From Saccoglossus kowalevskii (taxonomy: Eukaryota > Hemichordata > Enteropneusta > Harrimaniidae): a stretch of DNA of 41,383 nucleotides. Below are positions 1 through 12,550 of this stretch, piece by piece; position 1 is the first letter of the stretch, and every line of letters starts with the position of its first letter. The position numbers were made by a program, and so were the translations under genes. The notes beneath the pieces are model-generated. The model had not been told where the DNA came from. It worked only from the letters and a program-made list of their open reading frames with translations, and made no database searches. Where the stretch lies: positions 35,526-76,908 of the forward strand of contig NW_003153745.1 in assembly GCF_000003605.2 (NCBI RefSeq), given 5' to 3'.

Positions 1-519
1 CTAGCTAGTAATATCAATATTAGTATTGAATCGTCATATACTTACCTAGCAGCTTCGCCGAACAGTTTCGATGCACTAACACCATTTCAATCGGCGACGG
101 ATATGCTATGCAATTGATTTTTAAAAGTACGACAGTTGAATTGAGCTCCGCGATATGGCTGTTAGGACAGCCGATTGTAATACCCCCTAAGTTAGCGTCA
201 CTGTGTCTGCGTCAAAAAGATGACAATTCGGTCTGAAAAGATGCGCAAGTAAAGAAAACTTAAATTAAACATAACAAATTACTCCAAATTATACACAAAC
301 TGTCCAGAATTATTCAGAATTATGAGATTTATTGACTTGTGAAGAAAAATAATAACAAAGAGCAAGAGGACGTTGGTTTTAATTTTCGCGGGTACCAAAA
401 TAGTGGCAAATACCAAAATAGTGGCTTAACAAACGTACACAATAGTTGATATAGAAGCATTATAGATAACCTTTCCAAACTATTCAAATTGTAACGCCAG
501 TATTTTCAATTATTTACAG
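1..519. other. Non-coding stretch, nothing recognised
   Basis: AT-rich sequence with no supported ORF. It ends at the acceptor-like TTTACAG before 520. There is a short local repeat of ACCAAAATAGTGGC(A/T) around 395-426. Confidence 0.4.
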
Positions 520-583
520 CGGCGGCAACTAACCGATCACCAAACACACGTCACAACCGTTCCCGAAGTCCGGATACGAGAAG
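520..583 (+). CDS. Candidate upstream exon u1 (unproven)
   Basis: A 64-nt stretch with an acceptor (TTTACAG) and donor (AAG|GTGAGG). In the third frame it reads AATNRSPNTRHNRSRSPDTR plus 2 nt. Joined to 2308-2344 the frame stays open. It is more GC-rich than its flanks. The first frame is also open, so frame choice depends on the join. There is no homology support; the product would be a basic, Ser/Arg-rich cytoplasmic segment. It could be an exon of the channel gene, of another gene, or chance. Confidence 0.25.
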
Positions 584-622
584 GTGAGGCACATTGATTT
601 AACATATACACAGGCACGGATG

Positions 623-630
623 TGACGTCA
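623..630. promoter_or_regulatory. Full CRE palindrome (TGACGTCA)
   Basis: A perfect 8-bp TGACGTCA in the context GATGTGACGTCACAC. This is the consensus CREB/ATF binding site. A second copy with the same 5' context (GATGTGACGTCA) lies at 2220-2227. Function is not shown by sequence alone. Confidence 0.3.
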
Positions 631-2219
631 CACTGTAGTGATGTGTGTATGTGTAGATGTTAAAATGAAATATCATGTTTTTTTAAGATCCTTTAATCTT
701 CTTAAATTTAGGCATTTGAAAACTACCTACTTGGCGGATTTAGTAAATGTCAAGTTAAATTTGTGTTTTACGTGTTTACGCCTGAGGGAAGGTGTCTAGA
801 TAGGTGATACTAGTAATACATTCGTGGGACGTCTGTTGAGCCACTATTTGGGTATTGGCTACATTTTAGTACCGTTTCAGTTACGAGCGGCCTAGGATAT
901 TAGCAAGCGGACATTAAATGCAGTCGACAATCATGACCGCCATTAGATAAACCAAATAACTTGCGCCATGTTTGGACATGGATAGGTTGTAAAATCACAA
1001 CGATTGGCGTGAGTCACTCGTTCACGATCACGTCAAACTCGGCGTTCAGTGTACCGGAGGATTTTAGATATGTATTACTTGTCCATGTGCAGGGAAAAAT
1101 AAAGCGTAGAATGGAACAACTTTTTCCAAACACATATGAGAATTTTCGAATGGATAATACCAGTAACTCGCATAGTGCTATGACTGTAACTCGTACTATT
1201 GCTGATTGAAACTTATTCTGTCAGATTATCGAAAATCATTCATGGCCGTAACTGCAAATCCACATTAATCGACGTTCTTAGACGACATGCATATATAGCA
1301 TATTGTTCACATGAGTAGTTCTGTGAAATTATCTTATTGGTCATGTGATAAACAAGTTATCATCTGATTCAATCATTTTTGTTTCATAGATATTATAATA
1401 TATACTTAGCCCAAGATGGCACCGTTTCGTATCGACCGGGTCTACGTACATACATGGTTCTAGATTTGAAAAAAAAATATGTTTCACTATCAATTTGTAA
1501 TCAATATTAACCTGATTGATAAGCACTATAGGAACCCTAAATATATTGAATTTTCACAATAAACTGACAAACCTGGATAATAGTTCCCAAATTTCTTCTA
1601 ACTGTCACATTGATTTTGGATAGGGAAAACCCGGCGAGCCGCATGATTATGATTTAAAAGAGATCAGACCAAGAATTGATCAGCGACACTTCGCTGATTG
1701 AAGTATATATTAGAGCACATACTAAGCTTAATGAATGGTAATTTGTCTCTGAACAATATAATGAATCACAGTGTGGATCAGTAGTTCAAACTACTTGTTA
1801 ATGAAGTTGTTGTTGTATTTCGTTTACATGAAATTGGAAAGCGACGACTGTTGTGATTTGAAACCCGTGACATTAAGCAGTATGCCAGTTTCTTAACTTT
1901 GTATTATATTTGCAATTATCCAACTCATAAAAAATGAAGTTATTGTTGACGTTATTTTTACCTTATGGATGGCATGACATTAATGTCAGAAAAATGAAAA
2001 ATGAATGGATAGTTGGATGAGAAATTGTTTTTCGAGATTGTACATTATTTATTTATTTATACTTGAGAATAAGTTCATTATTCAACCTGACATTCATTCA
2101 TTTGTTCATTCATTTCCTAGAACCGACTTCCTTAATCTAACACTCGATTAACAAGTTTACATTCTGTAAACATGTACAAATGTCACACTCTACTAAATGA
2201 AGAACGTAAATAGCTGATG

Positions 2220-2227
2220 TGACGTCA
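2220..2227. promoter_or_regulatory. Full CRE palindrome (TGACGTCA)
   Basis: A perfect TGACGTCA in the context GATGTGACGTCATAT, 80 bp upstream of candidate exon u2. CREB/ATF consensus. It shares GATG-TGACGTCA with the site at 623. Confidence 0.3.
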
Positions 2228-2307
2228 TATAGTAGATACATTACAGTAAGTCCTTACATGAATGTACTTAACTGAATAATATATTTGTTCATATTGTTTT
2301 CTTTTAG

Positions 2308-2344
2308 AAGAAGAATGAGTCCATTTAACAGGTCATCATGGCGG
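2308..2344 (+). CDS. Candidate upstream exon u2 (unproven)
   Basis: A 37-nt segment between a strong acceptor (TTTTCTTTTAG) and a perfect donor (GTAAGT). It contains two ATGs: at 2315, reading MSPFNRSSWR and ending in phase 0, and at 2338 in good context (ATCATGGCGG). Joined to u1 the reading is RRMSPFNRSSWR. It could be a translation-start exon of the channel gene or an internal microexon. The only evidence is splice-site quality and phase fit with 17680-17702 and 18116. Confidence 0.3.
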
Positions 2345-5300
2345 GTAAGTAGTTCAATGTTAGATTAGATTGCATCACAAGACGCCATTGCATTTTTGTA
2401 TCATGATATCAAACACGAGTGCCCGCAAAGCGACTCACTGGCACGGAACCCTTCTCGTCTTGTCAAAACACGCTACGATGTTTCCGTGAAGTCACAAGGA
2501 ATATGATCCCCGGGCGCGTCTTGTTTCCGGAGACTAATGAGGTTGCCATCTCCCGGCCGACGTCAAAGCGGAATTAATTCATGAACATCCGCTAAATACC
2601 TGTCATAGTAACTATATCACTGGTTTCTAGCGGTCTCAATTCGTTCTAGTTTCTTTGAAAATGTCAAGTGTTTAATGCATCTGTTACCGAGTAAACGCGT
2701 TACCCGTGATCCAAAATGACAAGAGGATTCAATACAGTGTACACAAAGGGTTGTTTTTGTCCTTTTCACGATGCTGTAAATAATAGTTTTGATGTTTGTC
2801 TGTATGCTGGATCATTGGACAGCTTTACAGCAGATGGTATTTTTTGTCGTGAAAACAGGATCCTGCAAACTCGGACTAAATCCATTTCATGTATTGTCGA
2901 CGTAACAGGATATATTCTCCGTTAGATGTGTCAACGTCTTGCCAAGTGATAATAGCATCCTATAAAATAACAACATAAAAGACTACATTTGTCCTGAAGG
3001 TAGTTTCAACTTAACCTTAAATTAAATTAAATTAAATAGATTGCTTCGCTTATGCAGCAACGGCAATTGGCACAGCAACATAGTGTATTGTTTGTGATAT
3101 ACATTCGTTATATATCAAATTATCTAATATATGGTGATTTGTCTTCACTGAAGGTGCAATGGAAATACAACAATGTATTTGTTTTCAGAGATGAAATCGT
3201 GCTTACTGTAATCAGGTTGAGTCAACATACTAGTAATATACAAATTATACAGAAGCATAAATATGATATATATTTATATTGACACCTGTCTTGCCGAAGA
3301 CCCATTACTCCGAGTTGTTGATTAATGTTTAAAATTCTTTCAGTGAACTGATGTAATTTATAAATCAGCCTTCCCCTGTGGTCACTTAGCGGTCAACACT
3401 GAATTAATTATGTCACTTTCGTTATACGTGACATCACGTGAATTGATATAAGTGATATTATTGGTCGAATACGGCAGTTACAGTTATAGTTAAAGTGGCG
3501 ATAGAACTGTATAATGTTATTCCAGTCTTATTCAGCGAATGTACTTTCTTCGCAACATTTATTTTGACCAACAAAAAACACACAAAAGACACTGTGTATT
3601 GCGATTCTTCTAATAAATACAATACCGACAGTCAACCAAGTTGATGTACATCTTAACATTCATAATTAATTCTAAACTTAACTTCTCTGAATAATTGTGC
3701 TAATATTATTCGAACCTGGTTAGTTGGCAAAACAGTTTGTTGCTGCTCCATGTGTTATTTCTTACGCATTCCGGTATCCCCGACAAAATGGCGTCCATTT
3801 TCTGGAATATGTCAATATGTTCTGTTCAACGTTTGCACGCAGAAGTCGCGCCATGGGGTATTCCTGCATCCAAATGTGCCATTCGATGATATACGAACTA
3901 ATTCTACAAGTAATTTCAAACTTTTAAACCTTTAAAATAAAAATCCCGAATATTGAGATTTGTCGCTCCCATCTAAATTTTTATGTTTTATCCTTTTTAT
4001 GTTTTATCCTTATTCATAGTTAGAAGAATTTATTGGTTTCTGATATTGCATGCGTTAATGTATACCTTTACTTGCTAGTACCCGCAATGACTTCAAACTT
4101 CAAAGACACTGACATATTTGACGAGAACTGCTACTTGCTTTTGCATGTGATGCGCACACAGCGTCATTGACATGGACGTCTTGATAATCCACATAGGATA
4201 CAAACTGGTTACTAAAAAGGTGTCAGAGTTAATATATATCTATCGATGAATATACGCATCATTCGCGTAGTAATAAAATGTCATTTGTGAATATGTCCAC
4301 GTGTTTGTCACGTGTTTGTCGGTTTCTGCGATCCGCATAAAATGTCAACCCAGTATTGAATTAGTACGTCTTTATAAAGACGTGTATAGACTAGGTAATT
4401 TGCATTTACGTCTTTTGATGTACTGATTATGTAGCCAAATAACATATAATGTTACAGCAACTGTCTGTTATGCTCACCGCTGAAGGAAAGTATACTACCG
4501 AAATTTTATCGTATTTTTTCAATTTATATTTATTGTTTTTGGTCTAGACATTTGCTCGGCGTCTTGCAAATGGATAATAAATAAAGCCAATAACAAAATC
4601 ATCTCTCCTTAGTGGATTCCATTGATAATGGGATAGTCAATATTAAAGTTAATTGGGATCATCTAATTTTTCTGATTTTAAATAGGCAATTTACTTCATA
4701 TGCTAATTAAAAAAAATGCATTGAATACCTTATAATCGTCTCAGTGAACATTATTAATGATTAAAATACGCTTTCTTGGTTCCGAAGTAAATGTACTGGT
4801 TTGCATACGCCCAGACACCTCGGTATGCTCTTGTTCCTTTGATAAATAATGTATTTAATGACATGGAAAGCAAAAATTTAGCAAATTGTAGCATATCATC
4901 CTGATTATATAATCTTTCCCCCTTGCCAGACAATAACTGATTTTTCCCATGTTAGCAATCATACATAGTTACCCATTCATGACAAAGAAACCGTAAAAAA
5001 ACGTTAGGCGTGTTGACATCTCACAAAGACTGCGTCTACATTGTCTATTTATCTCGCTGACACAGAGAAGCATATATACACCCAACAGCTTTTATACAAG
5101 ACGTCTTCAATTTGTTCACTCATCCTTAGTAGAATACAGCAACCAGATGTGAGTCTGGGGTAATTACATTAATATAATTATAATATATAAGTAAATATTC
5201 CATGTGCCATTTTTCGGCCATGGTTATAGAGTGGTTGATTAGTTCCGGAAGAACGCGATGAGTATATCGTTATCCCTATATACACATAACAAATTAAATG

Positions 5301-6800
5301 AGATATAAATTTTAGTTTCTATAGAGATGGTTGTCACGACAATTCCAAAACATTTATATTGGCAATGGAACTAATAACCAAAAATTTAACTGAGCAGCCC
5401 TTACTGTATTGTCTCGTGTGAGACAAAGCTGGTGACACAGTAGTTAGGAGAGTGGGTGGTTATGCAGCTTCGGTCAACGTTGCGTAATACTCGCTGATAA
5501 TATCAACAAGCACGTACCACGCCAATTTAACAAGGCTCCAGTTCGGTTCACCTTCTAGTATTTATACGCTTTGCATTTCAGAAATCTTATGAGCAATTGA
5601 TCCGTGCGGTTGGAGTGGATGGCATTTTGTCAACCTAGATTAGTCACTTCAGGCTTTTCATCTTTGCTGTTTTGAATCTCAGGACTTAAGCTGACGGTAA
5701 GCTGAAAAGCCGAGGGTTGAGTTTCAATCAATCTGCTTTCCGTTCTGTCCTTTTCGGTTTCGAAACCTGGCAACCCCACAGCTGATAAGCCTGGCAGACA
5801 ATAAATATATGTAATATTTAAGTTGCAAAACTTAAATTGCAATAAAACTACGATATCTACTGTAAAATATTATGTTAAATATCTGTCTTGTGAAAAATAA
5901 TCCCGGAATAATATACTACGGAAGGAACAGAATTAGACAATGGTCATTGTTTTTGGTAACCTAATTTGCAGACGTGTATAATGTGTTTCAACGCATCAAA
6001 GACCTAATTTTTACATTGTCCCGGAAACTTCCTACCGGTAATTAGTAATATTTAGGTTAGTAAGAATGAGTTGCCTACATCAACAACTCAGCGTGCATAG
6101 GTGTATTTGTTTGTTTGTTTGCGATTCATTCACTGCATAAACATAATACGACTCACTGACTGGTATACCATCAAAGACATCGTTGCATTTTTCTCCGTTG
6201 ATTTTGATAAATACCATTACATTTGAATTCAAATTTAGTTAATTCAAAGTTATAGACAGATATAACAGTGACCTTATCGATATCATCTCTGAAAGCAAGT
6301 CGGTTTGATTGATCTTTACAATTATTTAACTCCCCTGAAACGACGGAACAAGATCAGTTCTCACTAAGCACACTTCATTCATGATTTTTTTTTCAAAAAA
6401 ATTAAGATGGTCTTGCATCAACATGTAGGCTTTTACAAGACTTAAAATCAACTAAAGGATGCCGGGTCATAATTATTATTACAAATAGTGTAAAATAAGA
6501 CTTTATTGTCCCGGTAACAGAAGATTGATTGTGATGATATAGTGGAAACACAGTTTTAATTAGACCTAATTCCAAGAACCACCACCGTGATCCCCGACAC
6601 TGGAAGTTAATGATATATGGATTCTAAAGAACGTAAGCAGCAGACCCTCTGTGTTGTTTTGTCGTAAAGTTTGACTTTCAAACACAAAAAATAATGGTAA
6701 ATTATTAATATTTACCAGGAGCAAAACACTCTTGAGAATATGAAAAGCGATACAAGCAGACGATGTTCAACGAGGATCTCTAGCCATGCTGATACTGCCT
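2345..6800. other. Non-coding AT-rich stretch
   Basis: No supported gene. It contains a pentanucleotide run (AAATT)n near 3018-3038, a tandem pair of TTTTTATGTTTTATCC near 3978-4012, a CACGTGTTTGT tandem pair near 4299-4320, and an 18-bp perfect palindrome at 4366-4383. Open frames up to 76 codons have no recognisable features. Confidence 0.4.
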
Positions 6801-7318
6801 ACCGGTAACGAGTGAGCAGAGCGAAATGATCACTCGACGTAGTCGCAAATGACGGTTACAGCGACTGTAAAAAAAAAAAAAAAAACTGCGCGGTGTTCAC
6901 AATAGTGCAACACTATCTTTGTTTACAATAAAATCATTCATGACATTCCTATGAATAGTGGGCAAGGGGTCCATTTTGAAATTTTCAGAAATAAAAGTTG
7001 TTGTATTTTTGATGTGTTGATATAATGTGTGATATATGGCAATGATAGATGTATTTTACCATGATTTTGAACTAGTGTATATGTGTTTGTTTTATGTTCA
7101 GTTGACCATAATCTGTGTATTCACTCTTTGATTTCATGTCAAATAAATTATACCACATTATACTAATTTTTATATAAACCAGAAGCAACGTTGTACTATT
7201 AAAAACATCGAGTACACTGCTTATCGTGGAAAAAATCATATTATAATTTCGCACTCACTGTAACCACCATTGGTGACTTCGTCGCTCAGTCGTTTCGCTC
7301 CGTTCAGGTGTTACCGGG
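6801..7318. mobile_element. Inverted-repeat element with about 60-bp arms (MITE-like)
   Basis: Left arm 6801-6861 (ACCGGTAACGAGTGAGCAGA... GGTTACAG) is inversely repeated at 7259-7318 (CTGTAACCACC... GTTACCGG). The inner 44 bp match at about 32 positions and the outer CCGGTAAC and inner GGTTACAG blocks are exact. The left arm also contains its own small hairpin (CGAGTGA/TCACTCG). The 397-bp core has a poly-A run at about 6868-6885 and no coding sequence. I see no clear target-site duplication, so the true ends are uncertain. It is probably a non-autonomous DNA element or fold-back repeat. Confidence 0.5.
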
Positions 7319-9009
7319 GGTGGTGGTGGAAGGAAATGGAAATGCAACGAGATAAACGAAAAGCAGACACGTATTCCCGTTACCAAATGTTTCCCTAAGG
7401 TATACGTTACACCTGCCTGCTGTTTTTAACAGAAACTATTTAATCGCGAATCAGCCTGATATATAATATCATGTACCGCGTGTAGAATGTGTTCACTGTT
7501 TTCAAATTTACTCTGTCATGTAGTGAGTTTGTCGTCTGTAATCTTATATTTTTTTTGTCTTCCGCGACCTGTATATTAACCACACTGTTTAGAATTGGGC
7601 ATTGCCTTATTTCAACTTTGACCTTAATTATTGATGCATAAACGTAACTCAAAGAGGATATTATGGATATGTCACATCAAATTAGAATAGTTGTTCAAGT
7701 AAAGCGTGGACTGTAATGTCTTAATGAATAATGCACTGCTTACGTGAATAAACATTAAATTATAAAGGACGACGCGTCACGTGGTCTCATCAATTAGGCA
7801 CACAGTGAATCCTATCATGTTTCAAACCCGGTGACGTGATCTAATTAATCGCGCAACAAACTATTATGGAAATATATCATGGATGCCTTCTTGGATGTAC
7901 CAAATTAAACAATGATGTTATACTTAAAAATTTTACCTAAATTTAATTACAACAAACTTAAATGTTGTGAAATAAAATTTATCATTTTTTTTACAGATAA
8001 ATAAAATGTCAAGTGCAATTTTATAATCGTGATAATTAATTAGCATAATTAAATAAACATTAAAGAGCATAAATATATATAATTTGTTATAATTCATTTA
8101 CCGAGGTCATGTGTCAAGTTCAAGATCAATTCATTACCAGCTTGCATCGTTTTCAGAATAATCTAAAAGAGCACGGTCCAGAGATTAATTCTGCATTTAT
8201 AATCCGTGACAGGAAATTCAGAAACGAAAATCAAACCATGCCGATACTACACATTTTTCCAACACGGCGGATGCTAATCTTCTATTTCGCTGAAAGCATT
8301 GCAATTTTATCGGCGACTTTAATCCGTCTTTCCAAAACCATTAGGTACATGGTGATTAGGTTTAGAGCGAGCATCTCGAATTTAGAAATGTAATTGTTGG
8401 AATATAGTATGTGTGTACTACGATTTTATTATGGCAAACATTTTCCCGCGGGTTTAAATCCCCGTCAAAATATTTTTTTTTGTATTTTGTCTGCTTGTAT
8501 ACATTATTAATAGATAATGGTATTATTAATAGGTAACAATTCGTATTGTAAGTGTTTTGGATGCGTCGTGGCAGACGTTATGTAATTTACGTTAAGATAA
8601 TAATAGAATATAAATATAATCTTGGTGATCACATTAGATTTGATGAGATAATTATAAACGTCATATGTTGTAGCTTATATAGTAAGTTCGGATCAAAACA
8701 AATACAAATGTCGCAGAGAATTGCTTTAAGGACATTTACTCACGCAAAATATTGTTAGTGATCTTACTATCGGATCACTCATGTAAAGGCGTGATTATTA
8801 TTACTCTTCCGTTCTATTTTCGTTTGCAATTGCGAGTTTCTTAGTTTTAAGACATCAATCTAGTATATGCAGTAAGGTTAACATGTAATCCGTTTTTGGG
8901 TAGTCCGTCAAAAAAGCCGATGATACCATTTGTTATATCTATTATTGAAACGAAAGAGTGAAGAGGACAATATCCAGAGGGCGTTGTATTTCATAAGCAT
9001 TATTCAATA
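7319..9009. other. Non-coding stretch
   Basis: Contains only short open frames. The longest (8109-8393, 94 codons) has no domain I recognise and runs through AT-rich DNA. No repeat beyond simple A/T runs was seen. Confidence 0.35.
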
Positions 9010-9216
9010 CTGTAAAATGGTTAATTATTCACTGGGTTTTAATTTGGCTTATTTCGCTGACTGGATAATGCGCTAAATTAAAACCCAGTAAATATGTAAA
9101 ATTTAGCATAAAACACATTATCTAGATGATAAAACCGTGAATTTAAAACCCACTGAATATGCCTGAAATGGTAAATCAGTGAAATTTAAACCCAGTGAAA
9201 ATTAGTCATTTTACAG
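9010..9216. mobile_element. 207-bp MITE with TA target duplication and about 38-bp TIRs
   Basis: The left end CTGTAAAATGGTTAATTATT continues through CACTGGGTTTTAATTT. It is inversely matched at the right end by AAATTTAAACCCAGTG... CATTTTACAG. TA dinucleotides flank both ends (9008-9009 and 9217-9218), the target duplication of Tc1/mariner-type elements. Inside are two further direct copies of the AAACCCA(G/C)T motif, near 9075-9095 and 9135-9155, so the element holds one inverted and three direct subrepeats. No coding capacity. Confidence 0.7.
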
Positions 9217-9639
9217 TATATTGTTTTTTTTAATGACTTTTGTTTTGATTTTATAGATTGAAAATTGATATTTTGCATATAAATAATCCCATAACATGGC
9301 GTAGGGTAAAAGATATATTGCAAGAAATGTTTCCAATCGGTGATTTGGCGTTACACGTCAAATTTTAAATTCCAGAAACGTTCAGAATGTATTATAGTAT
9401 GCTGCTTCGTAATCAATACGTGACTCACTTCTTGTTAAACTAAAACGGGTAGAGGTACATTGTTGGAACTGTAGTTTCATGTCGCCTACAGAGGGAAAGG
9501 AGAGAAAAAGAAAAGTTATATTCGATATAGAAATACGAGATGAGAAAAAAGTGTGAAGATTTATAAATTTACAAAATTAAATTCAATCTATTCAGATATC
9601 TCAATATTATTAATTTAAACTAGATGCCTTCTAGGAAAC

Positions 9640-10420
9640 GTGTGCAACGCTGCCTACGTTTGGAAATCCGTCCCTGCACTCAACGTACCCCCGGTATTAT
9701 TGATCCCGACGCATGTATAAGGCGCCAATTGCATAGTAGGCATAGCCGACGGTCGACCCGTAGTTGTGCGACGCGGCGACGACATTCTTGAGGGCGATTG
9801 TCACGATTTTATTCTGGAGTGATTTTTTTTATCATTATAAAAATCCAGTAGAGAAAATATTCCATATTACACGGTTTAATAGAACACGTATTCGTACGTG
9901 CAGATTATAGAATTCGACTAACAGTACTGTATCAATTTGTATGACCATTTCATCTGCTTTACGTAGATAAAACTACAACACGCGCACGCATGCGTGGCTT
10001 CCCATCAATTTCCCTCGAACGGTGGACGTATGTTTACGGGAAGCTCATTTGATATACACGACGGCACACTCCGCACTGGAAGAGATGCACTCTGCGCACA
10101 CCAAGAAAACCATGAGGGGCATCGCTTGACGTCTGTGAGAGCAGTGTATTCGGCACTACGACGCTGCTATTTTAGTACCTTGTGAATTGACGTATCAGCC
10201 GCATATGGAGCAGTATACCACACGTGTGTATCTTTCGCATCATGGTAGCCATTCGGCGTCGCGGAAGATCCCCAAATTGACTAAAGTGAGTGCGTTTGCA
10301 GGGGACAGTATACCGGAGAATGAGTCGCAAATGTACAACAAATCTCTTGTAACTGACGAACAGGACACCCGTGTGGATACGTCTGCAGAAGTCGACAGAC
10401 AACGTAACGAAAGCGTGAGT
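9640..10420. promoter_or_regulatory. CpG-dense block, possible promoter/first-exon region
   Basis: Within an AT-rich window this block is visibly GC- and CpG-rich, especially 9650-9800 and 9980-10415. A TATAAGG box-like sequence lies at 9716-9722. A coding-like open frame with a GTGAGT donor ends at 10414. A promoter for the channel gene is one reading. A CpG-rich repeat remnant is another. Confidence 0.22.
10199..10414 (+). CDS. Candidate upstream coding exon u3 (unproven)
   Basis: An open frame in a CpG-dense block that ends at a consensus donor GTGAGT (10415-10420) in phase 0. The first ATG is at 10205 (MEQYTTRVYLSHHGSHSASR); 72 codons are open from a possible acceptor AG at 10197-10198. 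The translation is polar with many Ser, Glu, Asp and Arg residues, as in CNG N-termini, but matches no domain I recognise. It could be the first coding exon or an alternative N-terminus. Reading frames on the opposite strand are also open here, so composition alone is not proof. Confidence 0.3.
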
Positions 10421-11697
10421 AGCTATACCGATTACAATTCCGGATTATATGCATCCATGCGACTAGAAAAAAGAACAATATTACATTATTTTAGTGTTAT
10501 TTGTGTTTAATGTGAAAAGTAAATTTGAGAAACGAGGGCAGTATTTGTTTAGTAGCTTTAGCCTTGGGATTTCTTCATAAGTGTCACGCTGTTTCTAGCG
10601 TTCTATTGCAAGAAGCACATTTAAGTAAACACATCTTTCAGCAATTAACTATACAATCGATGTTTGCCGACGTGATCTCAATCATCGTGACCGGGATTAC
10701 CGTCCAAGGATGCCCCTGGGCGTTCAATCTACTATGCGAATACACTTCCCATTAATCCCAGAAGGGGAAATATTAAATGGGAAACAGTGGGAATTTGTTG
10801 TTTCTAGGCTAGTGCGTTTTGTGAAAGCCGTTGTGCCATACAGCGATCATGAGAGAACCGCGATTTATTACCACTCCACTATTTCAATTATGCGTAACAA
10901 ACATGACCGATTTATATCGCTAGTTGCGCAATGCCGAATGCTCTAGACTTCAGAAGCATTCATTAGCGACGTTAAGAACTTCGAGATAACTATCTTAACC
11001 TTAAAGTCCGCGTGTACAGCAGCTTTAACACCACGAGAAGAGATTCTACTCTGCGATAAGATGATTAGTACATAGCCATTAATATTGGTTTATGTACCTC
11101 GTTACCCTGGGACATATCGTGATTAGTTGAAAACAAGATAGGTTTTATTGTCAATCAGCGCGGCCTTAGCGAAGTGCGCTGTGGTGCTTTATAGAAGGCC
11201 ATGCCGCGGCTGGAGTGACATACATCAAAAACTCGCGGATGGTTAGATCTCGGATTGAACAAAAGATTGTTTCAGTATGTTAAAGGTAGCCACGGGTGTA
11301 TATGTGTCTTTTTGCTATGAACGTTCTTTAATTCAATTTAACATTTTCTAAAACGTCCAATTTAGTCCAATTTTTAAAAAAGTTGGCATTTTACGACAAT
11401 ATGACAACGTATTAAATATAATCGGATATAATATGGCGCCAAATCATATCATGAGCATACTCTCCAGTACCACACTGTCATGGAATGCTGATTTTCCTAT
11501 GGAATAACTGTACTGGCTTGAAAAAAAAATAATAAGTTGAATTAGAACACGTTTACATTAAATTTGAGTGACAGCGTTCTACCAATAGTCATCATGGTCG
11601 AACAAGCAACGTCAGTATGACTATGTCTTCGAAAGACATATAATGTGAAATGTGTGTTCAAAAATCACGTGACCTTTATTGCGTTCAGAGAATGAAA

Positions 11698-11738
<41 letters not shown>

Positions 11739-12550
11739 AATCAAATGTCAGATCCATTATAACGCACTTCCTGAAATTACCTTTAACAACCCAATTAACG
11801 TGAGCGATATTTCACGCTAATTGTTGACAAAACGATTCCATCGAATCCAGATTGTTTAACACCGTGTCTACACAATGAGAAGGCGTGATATTATAAACGC
11901 CGTGATGATATTTCTAAACAATTAATAATTAAGGATTGTTATGCGGTGACCCTTTTCTATTTTGGAGGACAGCGTTTCTATGTATTCAACTGCACTTCCT
12001 ATGAACCCACTAATTCCGCTATCATGGTGGGGGTCAATCTTATTAACTGAGCTGCAACATTAGAAGGGAGCACAGTGACTCACTTAATTACCCATTCATT
12101 AATACACATGTATGGCTTTTTGAAGCATGCCAATGACCGATTCGTTGTATGAATGTTTGTTAGTTATAATACTCATTAGGGAGATGCATAGATAATAAAT
12201 GGCTTGCCTGGACTCGCATGTTGCCAATTAGGTCTGTATGGCCGAGCGAACAATTAATTGACTTCATGATTAGTATAAACCTAATAATACACCGGAACAC
12301 GATATCGTATGAACATCGATGTTTTTGTTATAACATGCAGTGAACTATTGATACTCAGTCATAATCCGTTTTGTGAAGCCATAATTTTAAGAACACATAG
12401 TAGTATTGACAATGTACAGACTCACGACACATACATACACATAGAATGAGAATAGAGCATATCCAAATTGTTTTCGAACAGTGTCAGCACAATCATCAAG
12501 CTCAACATGCGTCATGTAATAATCACAAGTAGTGAGTTATAATATGAGGT
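10421..12550. other. Non-coding stretch, no gene recognised
   Basis: Two overlapping short frames (10525-10755 and 10710-10946) have no recognisable domain. No splice-bounded candidate was seen. It contains the (TA)n run listed separately. Confidence 0.35.
11701..11736. repeat. (TA)18 microsatellite
   Basis: A pure TA run of 36 bp. Confidence 0.98.

Larger units (their letters stand above)
584..2307. other. Non-coding stretch (possible intron)
   Basis: No recognisable gene. The open frame at 961-1209 starts with TTG, has no match I recognise and no coding support. A 14-nt palindrome TGACATTAATGTCA lies near 1975-1988. ATTC-type simple sequence lies around 2090-2116. Confidence 0.4.

Noticed and set aside
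6868-6885. Poly-A run considered as a retroposon tail
   Set aside because: It lies just inside the left arm of the inverted-repeat element, with no retroposon body upstream.
8109-8393. 94-codon plus-strand ORF
   Set aside because: It starts with ATG but has no recognisable domain or splice context and lies in AT-rich non-coding DNA.
8440-8470. tRNA T-arm-like GCGGGTTTAAATCCCCG
   Set aside because: No A box or cloverleaf upstream; it is probably a chance palindromic stretch.
10525-10946. Two overlapping ORFs after the CpG block, considered as retroelement remains
   Set aside because: No reverse transcriptase, gag or integrase motif could be seen.
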